Below are positions 1-7,427 of a stretch of 55,617 bases of DNA, in pieces; positions within the stretch are counted from its first letter, which is position 1, and each line of letters opens with the position of its first letter. The translations under genes were made by a program, and so were the position numbers. The notes beneath the pieces were generated by a model. The model worked only from the letters and a program-made list of their open reading frames with translations. It searched no databases and was not told the origin of the DNA. Source of the DNA: DSBG01 sp049975365. GTDB taxonomy: Bacteria > Desulfobacterota > Desulfomonilia > UBA1062. Location: positions 1 through 55,617 of the forward strand of contig JBNGDS010000011.1 of assembly GCA_049975365.1 (NCBI GenBank), given 5' to 3'.

Positions 1-744
1 GTGTTTGCTGTTTCCTTTGTATGCACCCAGGGCATCTATGATGGTGACGCCCCGCTTGTCTTTCTTGAGGATTTCCTGGGAGATCTCTTTCCAGGAATCC
101 GAGATGATCAGGACCGCCTTTCTCTTGCTGAGTCCCATGACGACGAGATTCATCACCTGAGCGCTGACATAGATGAACAGCAGGGTGTACAGTGCCGCAT
201 CTACTGAAAAAGACACTGCTGCAATACCCAGGATCAAGGAGTTGAAGACCAGGGACGTGGTTCCAACTTTTATGGAGAACCGCATACTCAGAATCACGGA
301 CAGGATGTCAAGGCCTGCCGCTGAACCGATGGATCGGAGAATGATCCCGCTTCCTGTTCCGCTGATGATACCCGCGAGCAGCGAACTCAGGATCTTATCG
401 CTTACCGGGATCTGAATGTGGACCATATGGAGAGACAGGGAAAAGATGATCATTCCCATGATACTGAACAGGAAAAATCGCCTTCCCACGAACTTCCATC
501 CGATCAGGAACAGGGGGATGTTGATCAGCAGGTAGATGAGTCCGGGGGGCAGCGTCGGGAAGAGATAGTAGATGAACAGGGTGACACCCGTGAATCCAGC
601 ACTCAGAAAACCCTGTGGTATCAGGATCCCGTTCACTGCGATGGTACACAGGATACTCCCGGCCGTGATCAGGAAGAGGTTCCAGAGAAGCTGGGGAAAA
701 GGCATCATGATCCTGCCCTGATGGGGTATACTATTCTGCTTCAC
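1..744 (-). CDS. YitT family membrane protein, C-terminus beyond the window edge
   Basis: Minus-strand frame open from 744 to the left edge. The translation has five to six hydrophobic segments in the first ~190 residues, then a soluble part with KRKAVLIIS followed by KRGVTIIDALGAYKG. That is the start of the DUF2179 cytoplasmic domain that follows the YitT/DUF161 membrane domain in this family. Transport substrate is unknown for the family. The start is uncertain: a GTG at 744 sits just behind AAGGAG, and two in-frame ATGs lie at 708 and 705. The last ~50 residues are missing because of the window edge. The family call rests on topology plus the DUF2179 entry motif. Confidence 0.75.
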   Translation of the reverse strand, partial: MKQNSIPHQGRIMMPFPQLLWNLFLITAGSILCTIAVNGILIPQGFLSAGFTGVTLFIYYLFPTLPPGLIYLLINIPLFLIGWKFVGRRFFLFSIMGMIIFSLSLHMVHIQIPVSDKILSSLLAGIISGTGSGIILRSIGSAAGLDILSVILSMRFSIKVGTTSLVFNSLILGIAAVSFSVDAALYTLLFIYVSAQVMNLVVMGLSKRKAVLIISDSWKEISQEILKKDKRGVTIIDALGAYKGNSKH

Positions 745-874
745 GTCTCCTTCATCCTCTTAAAATCTTGGCACCAGGTTCCTTTACCTGGGCAGAGGCG
801 ATACAGACACACTAATCACGAAGCAGCATGGATGTAAACCCTGGATACGGGAGCCATCTTTGATCCGGTGAGAC

Positions 875-898
875 AGGAGACGCGGCGGAGCGTCTCCT
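875..898 (-). terminator. Strong hairpin between ridA and the YitT gene
   Basis: Perfect inverted repeat with 9-bp arms (AGGAGACGC / GCGTCTCCT) and a 6-nt loop. It lies about 50 bp past the ridA stop and before the YitT gene on the same strand. There is no U-tract on either side, so it may be a weak terminator or an mRNA-stabilising hairpin rather than a classical intrinsic terminator. Confidence 0.35.
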
Positions 899-947
899 CT
901 GCCTGGTTTATCTCATTGTGGCAAAAGCTCTTCGTCGAGGCATTGAG

Positions 948-1361
948 TCAAGAACGGTGGGCCTCCTGTCCTCTGTAGGCGATGCAGGAGATCTCTATGA
1001 GCACATCTCGAGGGAGCCTGGATACCTGAACCGCCTGTCTGGAAGGGTGTATTCCCGAAGTAAAGAATGATCCATAGACCTCGTTCATCGCGATGAAATC
1101 ATTCATGTCCTTCAGAAAGACTTCGGACTTGACCACATTTTCAAATGTGAGCCCGACCGTCCTCAGGATTGCCTCGATGTGTTTCATAACCTGCCGGGTC
1201 TGCTCACGAATACCCCCTTGAACGATGGTTGCCGTGACTGGATCAAGGGGAATCTGACCAGATACAAACACGAAGTCACCAGCAGACACTGCCTGTGAAT
1301 ATGGGCCGATCGCTTTCGAAGCCTCCTCGGTATATATCTCGGTGATGGGAGAGTGTTTCAT
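948..1361 (-). CDS. ridA: RidA family enamine/imine deaminase
   Basis: 137 aa, the normal length of the Rid (YjgF/YER057c/UK114) family. These trimeric cytosolic enzymes hydrolyse reactive enamines/imines released by PLP enzymes. Family landmarks are visible: AIGPYSQAV near the N-terminus, FVSGQIPLDP at about 31-40, and the C-terminal block PSRQAVQVSRLPRDVLIEI, whose first Arg corresponds to the catalytic arginine of active RidA. The start ATG at 1361 has AGGAGGT eight bases upstream. It is monocistronic or the first gene before the YitT gene, with a hairpin between. There are no PLP-enzyme neighbours. Confidence 0.93.
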   Translation of the reverse strand: MKHSPITEIYTEEASKAIGPYSQAVSAGDFVFVSGQIPLDPVTATIVQGGIREQTRQVMKHIEAILRTVGLTFENVVKSEVFLKDMNDFIAMNEVYGSFFTSGIHPSRQAVQVSRLPRDVLIEISCIAYRGQEAHRS

Positions 1362-1469
1362 ACCGTCCTACCTCCTCTGTCTGTGAATACACGTCTTCCA
1401 GTATTTTCAGAGAGTTCACCACAGCTGTTGAGGCCTGGCCGTGGGACCTCGGCAGTGCGTGCAGGATGG

Positions 1470-1721
1470 CTATTCGATTTCGATTCCAAGGGTCTTTTCA
1501 TGTGCATATGCCAGGGCGGTCATGTGAGTGATGGTCTGGATGAGGTAATCCAGGTCATTCTTGAGCTGCTTCCCCGTATGGTCATACCTCCTGCGGACAT
1601 TCTCACGGATACGTGTGAGTTTCTCGAGGAGGTTTTCGCTGTCCTCTATCGTCCGAATGTGTTTCAGCGTTCCGTTTTCCAGGATGATGAGCCGGGAAAA
1701 AATCCCTTCCACCGTACTCAC
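1470..1721 (-). CDS. Small helical protein of unknown function
   Basis: 83 aa from a GTG at 1721 with AAGGAG six bases upstream; a longer frame to 1772 has no such site. The product is charged and almost entirely helical. It looks amphipathic with heptad-like leucines in the middle (ENLLEKLTRIRENVRRRY), suggesting a short coiled coil. There are no cysteines, signal peptide or membrane segment. I do not recognise a family. It stands alone between ridA (same strand, downstream) and the divergent histone-deacetylase-like gene. The good ribosome-binding site is the main argument that it is real. Confidence 0.55.
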   Translation of the reverse strand: MSTVEGIFSRLIILENGTLKHIRTIEDSENLLEKLTRIRENVRRRYDHTGKQLKNDLDYLIQTITHMTALAYAHEKTLGIEIE

Positions 1722-1934
1722 TGATGTCTCCTTTCGTGGTGAGCGTGTCTGATACATACGATTACCATACAAGCCGGAAACCGTCCAGGATCTATGTGCC
1801 TGTTCTGGGCGGGGGCATGAGGAGTACCCCCTGAGGTGAAGCAGTTGAGATGTTTGCTCTTTTGTGGCCGGAGATCTTCTGCTATATGGATATATTCAGG
1901 CCGATATGACAGAAAGCCGACAGGGGGCAGCTGC

Positions 1935-3074
1935 ATGAAGTCCGTGTTTGTGTACTCGTCTCAATTCGACACATATAGCCTCGGGAACGATCACCCATTC
2001 AAACCCTACAAGATTACAATGGTCTATGAGCTCTGCTACCGCTACGGGCTGTTCGACCATCCATGGATCAAGATCGTGGAGCCTGTGCCTGCAACGGAAG
2101 ATGTTCTCGCGGAATACCATTCCAGGGAATATCTTGACGCACTCAAGGGAGCGAATTCCGGCAGCTTCGATTTCATGATGATCAATTATGGTCTGGGAAC
2201 ATCCGACAACCCAGTCTTTAAGGGGGTCTTCGATTTTTCTTTGCTGGTAGCCGGAGCAACGACTATGGCCGCGGAACTCATTTCTTCAGAGAAGGCCGAT
2301 ACCATCTTCAGCCCCGTAGGCGGACTCCATCACGGAGGATACAGCCATGCGGAAGGGTTCTGCTACATCAATGACATCGTGATAGCGATTCAACGCCTGT
2401 TGGGAGAGGGGTATGAGAGGATACTCTACGTGGATATCGATGCCCACCACGGAAACGGTGTACAGGATGCGTTCTACGCTACCAATAAGGTGCTGTTCAT
2501 CTCCCTTCACCAGAGCGGCGAAAGCCTCTATCCCGGCACAGGGTTTGTCAACGAGATGGGTGAAGGAGAGGGGTTGGGATACACGGTGAACCTTCCCCTG
2601 CCCGAATATACCGATGATGAAAGTTACGTGCGGGCGTTCAAGGCCATCTACCCGCCGTTGATAGAGACATATCAACCCGACTGTGTGGTGGCACAGGTCG
2701 GCCTCGATACACTCAAGAGAGATCCTCTGACCAACCTGAGATTGACCAATAACGGATATGCAGACGTGCTCAGGGTGATTCGGAAGAGCTCCCCGAGACT
2801 GATCGCGCTTGGAGGAGGAGGGTATAGTGTCCCTGATGTGGTCAGGGGCTGGACACTCGCATGGGCAATCATGAATGAGATCGAACCTGAGGATCACTTC
2901 CAGGGAATGGTTGGCAGCGCTCTCTATAGCCATGACAGGGGAGGCGCGGATACCCTGTATGATCCTCCCCATGCCGTTTCTCCTGTCCTGAGAAAGGCAG
3001 TTGACACCTACATCGATGGAAACATAGCCTTTATTCGGGATCGGATATTCCCTATAGTTGGAGTACGGGAGTAG
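1935..3074 (+). CDS. Histone deacetylase family amidohydrolase (AcuC/acetylpolyamine-type)
   Basis: 379 aa zinc amidohydrolase of the class I histone deacetylase fold. In bacteria this fold covers acetoin-utilisation AcuC, acetylpolyamine and other deacetylases. Visible active-site parts: the His pair in GGLHHGGYSHAEGFC (about 132-133), zinc ligands Asp169 and His171 in DIDAHHGNG, a third ligand Asp258 in QVGLDTLKRDP, and the transition-state Tyr297 in GGGGYS. The site therefore looks catalytically complete. The start ATG at 1935 is preceded by AGGGGGC; a frame extension to 1836 is not needed. The natural substrate cannot be read from the sequence, and no acetoin or polyamine genes are nearby. 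Confidence 0.9.
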   Translation: MKSVFVYSSQFDTYSLGNDHPFKPYKITMVYELCYRYGLFDHPWIKIVEPVPATEDVLAEYHSREYLDALKGANSGSFDFMMINYGLGTSDNPVFKGVFDFSLLVAGATTMAAELISSEKADTIFSPVGGLHHGGYSHAEGFCYINDIVIAIQRLLGEGYERILYVDIDAHHGNGVQDAFYATNKVLFISLHQSGESLYPGTGFVNEMGEGEGLGYTVNLPLPEYTDDESYVRAFKAIYPPLIETYQPDCVVAQVGLDTLKRDPLTNLRLTNNGYADVLRVIRKSSPRLIALGGGGYSVPDVVRGWTLAWAIMNEIEPEDHFQGMVGSALYSHDRGGADTLYDPPHAVSPVLRKAVDTYIDGNIAFIRDRIFPIVGVRE

Positions 3075-3144
3075 CCAGAATTCTGAGGGGGGAACCCACC
3101 GTGGGTCCCAGTAAATCCAGTCCAGACAGAATGGAGATTTCAGT

Positions 3145-3540
3145 ATGGCGGAAGAGAAGAAGGATGAAAAGAGAAGTTATACGTTTACTGACAAGCGTGG
3201 TATGAACAGGGATGAGCCCATCCAGCAGCAAAGACCTGAAGAGCATTTTGCACGAAGCCCGGAGCGTGAGCAGGTACATGGGCATCTGCCCAAAATCGAT
3301 TTTGCTACGCTCATCATGAGTTTTGCCAGTGCATCGATGATCGCAATGGGGAGAATCCCTGATCCAGCAACGGGAGAGGTAGTCAGAAATCTGGATGTCG
3401 CCCAGCAGAATATCGATATCTTAATCCTGCTCCGGGAAAAGACCACAGGAAATCTCTCCCGTGAGGAATCGGAAATGCTGGATCATATCCTCTACGAACT
3501 CAGGATGAATTTCGTGGAAGCCGCAAAGGAAAGGAAATGA
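3145..3540 (+). CDS. DUF1844 domain protein
   Basis: 131 aa. Residues ~48-125 match DUF1844: a hydrophobic helix LPKIDFATLIMSFASASM, then GRIPDPATGEVVRNLDVAQQ, and the C-terminal helices around LREKTTGNLSREE. The first ~45 residues are a charged, probably disordered tail. The function of the family is not established. The stop codon overlaps the start of the HtrA protease gene by 4 bp (ATGA), so the two are probably translationally coupled. DUF1844 genes commonly sit beside envelope and isoprenoid genes in deltaproteobacteria. GGAG lies eight bases before the ATG. Confidence 0.88.
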   Translation: MAEEKKDEKRSYTFTDKRGMNRDEPIQQQRPEEHFARSPEREQVHGHLPKIDFATLIMSFASASMIAMGRIPDPATGEVVRNLDVAQQNIDILILLREKTTGNLSREESEMLDHILYELRMNFVEAAKERK

Positions 3541-5027
3541 AGAAAAAAATCCTCTCGGTGAGCGCGCTGGTCACGGTAGCAGTGTGCTCGGCGGTTGCAG
3601 GGATTCTGATTGCCACGTCGCTTCGATTGCCGCAGGAGAGTGGTGCATTGCCGTTCTGGAAGGAAGCCGGTGCCGGTCCAGAATCGCGTATTCTCATGCC
3701 CAGTCTCAAAACGCTGGCCCGTGAGGTAACTCCAACGGTAGTGAACATCAGGACAACCAAGAGTGTTTCGACCCGGGATTTCTACCGGAGATTCCAGGCG
3801 CCTCCTGGCGGGAATGACTGGTTTGATGAATTCTTCAGAAAGTTTTTCGACAACCTTCCGGAGCAGGATTTCAGCCAGAGGAGCCTTGGATCAGGATTCA
3901 TCATCTCACGAGACGGGTACGTGCTGACCAACAACCATGTAATCTCAGATGCGGACGAAATCATCGTTTCCCTTTCGGATGAAGAAGAATTCAAGGCAAA
4001 GATTGTGGGCAAAGATGACAAGACCGACATTGCCCTGATCAAGATCGACTCTGACAGGAAGGATTTCCCCGAGGCGATTCTCGGAGATTCTGACGATCTT
4101 GACATCGGTGACTGGGTGATCGCCATTGGGAATCCTTTTGGATTTGGGCACACCATGACCCAGGGGATCGTCTCCGCCAAGTCCCGGGTGATTGGTGCGG
4201 GTCCCTACGATAATTTCATTCAGACTGACGCAGCCATCAATCCCGGCAACTCAGGCGGACCGCTCATCAACATGAACGGTCAGGTCGTAGGTATCAACAC
4301 AGCCATAGTGGCTGCAGGCCAGGGAATCGGATTCGCCATCCCCATCAACATGGCGAAGGAGATTCTCTCCGAACTCAGGGATACCGGAGAGGTTTCAAGG
4401 GGATGGCTCGGCGTCGCCATACAGGACGTGACGCCTGAACTCGCCCGGGCAGTCGGTCTTGATGAAGCTACCGGTGCAATGGTTACCTCTGTATACCCAG
4501 GTGATCCGGCTGACCGGGCCGGGGTACAACCTGGTGATGTCATCCTCAAGATAAACGACGAAGAAATCAAAGATCCCAGGGCACTCACCAGAATCATCGG
4601 GGGATTGAAACCTGAATCGGCGATCAATATTGTGGTCTGGAGAAATGAGAAGACAGTCAACCTCAGGACCAGGCTCGAGAAGCGTGATGAAAAGCATATT
4701 GCAGCACTGGGACGTGATCAGAGTGGTGATGCTGCAGAGATCAAGGACAGGCTCGGTCTCACCGTGAAGGAGATTACACCCGAAATCCAGAATCAGTACG
4801 GGATTGAAGAATCAACGGGGTTGCTCGTGACGGATATTGATCCAGAAAGCGCTGCAGCCCAGAGTACTATCCAGAAACTGGATATCATCAAGGAGGTCGG
4901 CAGGCGCACGGTCGCAACCGTCAGAGACTACCTCGCCATGCTCGATGTCATGAAGAAGGGCCAGACCGTGCTCCTGCTCGTGATCAGAGAATCGAGACCT
5001 CTGTACGTGGCTGTGGATATCGAGTGA
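3537..5027 (+). CDS. HtrA/DegP-type periplasmic serine protease, two PDZ domains
   Basis: 496 aa. An N-terminal hydrophobic segment (~5-28) acts as a signal or membrane anchor. The trypsin-like domain spans ~55-285 and carries the full catalytic triad: His134 (TNNHVIS), Asp164 (DIALIKID) and Ser239 (NPGNSGGP). Two PDZ domains follow (~290-380 and ~405-495), the second with the substrate-loop-like GLLVTDI. Members degrade or refold damaged periplasmic and outer-membrane proteins. The gene overlaps the DUF1844 gene by 4 bp upstream and ispE by 4 bp downstream (GTGA), so the three form one tightly coupled operon. Confidence 0.95.
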   Translation: MKKKILSVSALVTVAVCSAVAGILIATSLRLPQESGALPFWKEAGAGPESRILMPSLKTLAREVTPTVVNIRTTKSVSTRDFYRRFQAPPGGNDWFDEFFRKFFDNLPEQDFSQRSLGSGFIISRDGYVLTNNHVISDADEIIVSLSDEEEFKAKIVGKDDKTDIALIKIDSDRKDFPEAILGDSDDLDIGDWVIAIGNPFGFGHTMTQGIVSAKSRVIGAGPYDNFIQTDAAINPGNSGGPLINMNGQVVGINTAIVAAGQGIGFAIPINMAKEILSELRDTGEVSRGWLGVAIQDVTPELARAVGLDEATGAMVTSVYPGDPADRAGVQPGDVILKINDEEIKDPRALTRIIGGLKPESAINIVVWRNEKTVNLRTRLEKRDEKHIAALGRDQSGDAAEIKDRLGLTVKEITPEIQNQYGIEESTGLLVTDIDPESAAAQSTIQKLDIIKEVGRRTVATVRDYLAMLDVMKKGQTVLLLVIRESRPLYVAVDIE

Positions 5028-5908
5028 AGATTCTCTCTCCGGCAAAGATCAACCTCTACCTGAAGGTTCTCGGTAAGAGACCAGACGGGTATCATGAACT
5101 GAGGACCATCATGATGCCTGTTTCTCTGTACGATGAGATTGTCATTGAGAGGATACCGGAAGGAATACAGCTCCATGCCCCCGGGTGTGACTGCGCTGAA
5201 GAAGAGAATCTCGCCTTGCGTGCGGCACAAGCGTTCATGGAAAGGACAACCCCGGCCTCAGGCGTGTCCATCATGGTGAAGAAACACATCCCTGTCGGTG
5301 CAGGCCTTGGCGGGGGAAGCAGTGATGCAGCCAGTGTACTGCTCGGGATGAATTCCCTGTTGGAGGCCAATCTGCCGGAGGAAGATCTCGCCACTCTTGC
5401 TGCATCCCTGGGAGCGGATTGTCCGTTTTTCATTCATGGAAGACCGCTTCTCCTGGGAGGGCGGGGTGATATTCCTCTTCAGGAGATAGACGTGGAAGAA
5501 CGCTCTTATCTCATCGTGATACCTCCATTCGGAGTATCGACAGCGCGTATTTTCTCAGCGTATACATGCCCATTGACTCTGAACACGGATGGAATTACAA
5601 TAGATAGTGTTCCCAAGCGGAAAGTTGCACCAGAAGAATGGCTTGAGAATGATCTTGAACAGGTTGTGTTTCAGTTTCACCCTGAGCTTGAGGCGCTGAA
5701 AGAAGAGCTGATATGCTGCGGGGCATCGGCTGCTCTTATGTCTGGCAGTGGCTCGGCAGTATTTGGCGTATTCAGGACACACGAAGAGTTATGCAATGGA
5801 ATGGGCCGACTCAACCGGCATGGTGGGTATCGATATGTGCCCGCAACAACAGTGACGGGGGAACAGTATGGAGATTACAGAGGTCAAAGTATTTCCGGTC
5901 AAGGATAA
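5024..5908 (+). CDS. ispE: 4-diphosphocytidyl-2-C-methyl-D-erythritol kinase
   Basis: 294 aa GHMP kinase of the MEP isoprenoid pathway. It phosphorylates CDP-methylerythritol with ATP. Signatures: N-terminal SPAKINLYLKVLGKRPDGYHEL, the ATP-binding glycine loop PVGAGLGGGSSDAASVL at about 92-108, the acid LGADCPFF and the C-terminal MSGSGSAVFG. The start is GTG at 5024, overlapping the protease stop by 4 bp. The 3' end overlaps spoVG by 41 bp, an unusually long overlap, though the reading frame through it is clean. ispE next to spoVG, tRNA-Gln and prs is a conserved deltaproteobacterial order. Confidence 0.95.
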   Translation: MKILSPAKINLYLKVLGKRPDGYHELRTIMMPVSLYDEIVIERIPEGIQLHAPGCDCAEEENLALRAAQAFMERTTPASGVSIMVKKHIPVGAGLGGGSSDAASVLLGMNSLLEANLPEEDLATLAASLGADCPFFIHGRPLLLGGRGDIPLQEIDVEERSYLIVIPPFGVSTARIFSAYTCPLTLNTDGITIDSVPKRKVAPEEWLENDLEQVVFQFHPELEALKEELICCGASAALMSGSGSAVFGVFRTHEELCNGMGRLNRHGGYRYVPATTVTGEQYGDYRGQSISGQG

Positions 5909-6131
5909 CGACAAACTCAAGGCATACGCATCCATCGTGTTTGACGACTGCTTTGTCATCCGAGACCTGAGGGTCATCAATGGAACAACGGGCTTGTTTG
6001 TTGCCATGCCATCCCGCAAGAGGCGAGACGGAACATTCAGAGACACGGCCCATCCCTTGAATATGGAGACCAGGGATAAGATCGAGAAATCTATCCTGGA
6101 ACTCTACAAACAAAAGATTGCCATCGAATAG
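5868..6131 (+). CDS. spoVG: SpoVG family regulator
   Basis: 87 aa, near-complete match to SpoVG: MEITEVKVFPVK at the N-terminus, DDCFVIRDLRVINGTTGLFVAMPS in the middle, then RDTAHPLN and a C-terminal helix. SpoVG proteins are small nucleic-acid-binding regulators, known from sporulation, septation and virulence control in Firmicutes and spirochaetes. Their role in deltaproteobacteria is not defined. The start ATG lies inside ispE with GGGGGA six bases upstream, so expression is probably coupled to ispE. Confidence 0.94.
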   Translation: MEITEVKVFPVKDNDKLKAYASIVFDDCFVIRDLRVINGTTGLFVAMPSRKRRDGTFRDTAHPLNMETRDKIEKSILELYKQKIAIE

Positions 6132-6179
6132 CAATTCCATTATAGTTCTCTCCCGGTAACCGAAGGATACCTCAGGTGA

Positions 6180-6253
6180 TGGGATGTCGTCTAATGGCAG
6201 GACACGAGATTTTGGATCTCGTTATGGTGGTTCGAATCCACCCGTCCCAGCCA
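6180..6253 (+). tRNA. tRNA-Gln (TTG), CCA encoded
   Basis: Complete 74-nt cloverleaf. A 7-bp acceptor stem (TGGGATG with CGTCCCA, one G-U), discriminator G and encoded CCA at 6251-6253. The anticodon arm is CGAGA-TTTTGGA-TCTCG with anticodon TTG. The T-loop TTCGAAT is closed by GGTGG/CCACC. It sits between spoVG and prs. Confidence 0.96.
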
Positions 6254-6300
6254 TATTCGAGTGAGCGGGAGAATCGGTACGATCTCTATATCCCAGGTGC

Positions 6301-6387
6301 TGGGGTGTCCGTGCGAAGGGATGATGTGTGCTGATCGGGACACGAAGATCCGGATCCCGTGATGATGGTTTGAATCCATGCATCCCA
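6301..6387 (+). pseudogene. Decayed tRNA-Gln-like copy
   Basis: Begins 48 bp after the intact tRNA-Gln and clearly resembles it. The acceptor strands TGGGGTG and CATCCCA still pair over 7 bp. The stretch ACACGAAGATCCGGATCCCG aligns without gaps to the intact anticodon arm, and GGTTTGAATCCA matches the T arm. The anticodon stem is broken by two A-C mismatches, the anticodon position reads CCG, the D-arm region carries about 18 extra bases, and the encoded CCA is lost. Best read as an ancient tandem duplicate or integration scar that no longer makes a tRNA. Confidence 0.65.
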
Positions 6388-6418
6388 ATACAAATCATAT
6401 GCTAAGGGGACGTTTTCA

Positions 6419-7360
6419 ATGCACTCAAACATCTGTGTATTTTCGGGTAACTCAAACAGACCGCTTGCCGAGAGTATATGCCGTATTCTCGGGATAGATC
6501 TCGGGAGTGGAGAAGTCAGAAAATTTTCTGACAGTGAAACATCGGTGGATATCCAGGAAAGTATACGGGGCAAGGATATCTTCATCGTGCAGTCTACCAA
6601 TACGCCTGCAAATGATAACCTCATGGAACTCCTTGTCATGCTCGATGCCACCAAGAGAGCCTCTGCAAAGCGGATCACCGCGGTCATTCCGTATTTCGGA
6701 TACGCACGGCAGGACAGAAAGGCATCACCGCGAACGCCGATTACCGCAAAACTCGTGGCGAATCTGCTTACAGTCGCCGGTGCGGACAGGGTTCTCACCA
6801 TGGAGCTTCATGCGGCACAGATCCAGGGTTTCTTTGATATCCCCGTGGACAATCTCTATGCAAAACCAGTTGTTCTTGCCTACGTCAAGGAAAAATTCCT
6901 CAACCATGTCTGCATCGTATCACCGGACGCCGGGGGTGTTGAACGGGCACGGGCCTATGCCAAACCTCTCAAGGCGGATCTCGCCATTATCGACAAGAAA
7001 CGGGAACGTGCGAACGAGTCGAATGTCATGCACATCATTGGGGATGTGAAGAACAAGGTATGCCTGATTGTCGATGACATCGTAGATACCGCAGGTACTC
7101 TTGCCAACGGGGCCCAAGCCCTCGTGGAGGCAGGTGCGCAGAGAGTTCTTGCCTGCTGCGCACATCCAGTTCTCTCCGGTCCGGCAATCAGCAGGATCAA
7201 TGAATCCCCGATCCAGGAGCTCGTTGTAACGGACTCGATTTCCTTGCGGAGCGAGGCCCTCTCGTGCGAGAAGATCACGGTGCTCAGTGTGGCGCCGCTG
7301 TTTGCTGAAGCAATCAAACGGACATACAGCGAGTCATCCATCAGCGAGTTGTTCGTGTAG
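6419..7360 (+). CDS. prs: Ribose-phosphate pyrophosphokinase
   Basis: 313 aa, standard class I PRPP synthetase length. It makes PRPP from ribose-5-phosphate and ATP for nucleotides, His and Trp. Seen: the N-terminal FSGNSNRPLAESI, ATP-site residues around YFGYARQDRK (His replaced as usual by the RQDRK loop), MELHAAQIQGFFDIPVDNLYA, the flexible loop DKKRE and the PRPP motif CLIVDDIVDTAGTL at about 215-228. The start ATG has AAGGGGA about nine bases upstream. Deltaproteobacteria usually have rplY (L25) directly behind prs; here the next gene is the convergent YifB-type ATPase instead. Confidence 0.96.
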   Translation: MHSNICVFSGNSNRPLAESICRILGIDLGSGEVRKFSDSETSVDIQESIRGKDIFIVQSTNTPANDNLMELLVMLDATKRASAKRITAVIPYFGYARQDRKASPRTPITAKLVANLLTVAGADRVLTMELHAAQIQGFFDIPVDNLYAKPVVLAYVKEKFLNHVCIVSPDAGGVERARAYAKPLKADLAIIDKKRERANESNVMHIIGDVKNKVCLIVDDIVDTAGTLANGAQALVEAGAQRVLACCAHPVLSGPAISRINESPIQELVVTDSISLRSEALSCEKITVLSVAPLFAEAIKRTYSESSISELFV

Positions 7361-7427
7361 GGTGCAGAGTACATGTGTTCCTGTGAGTACCGGTTCACGG
7401 GCCAGGAACGGGAGGGGTCAGATCTGT

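Noticed and set aside
1353..1724. 123-codon plus-strand frame opposite the small helical protein
   Set aside because: No ribosome-binding site, overlaps the ridA start and the better-supported minus-strand gene.
6254..6300. Possible second functional tRNA starting near 6290
   Set aside because: The anticodon stem does not pair and the D-arm is too long, so only a remnant (6301-6387) is reported.
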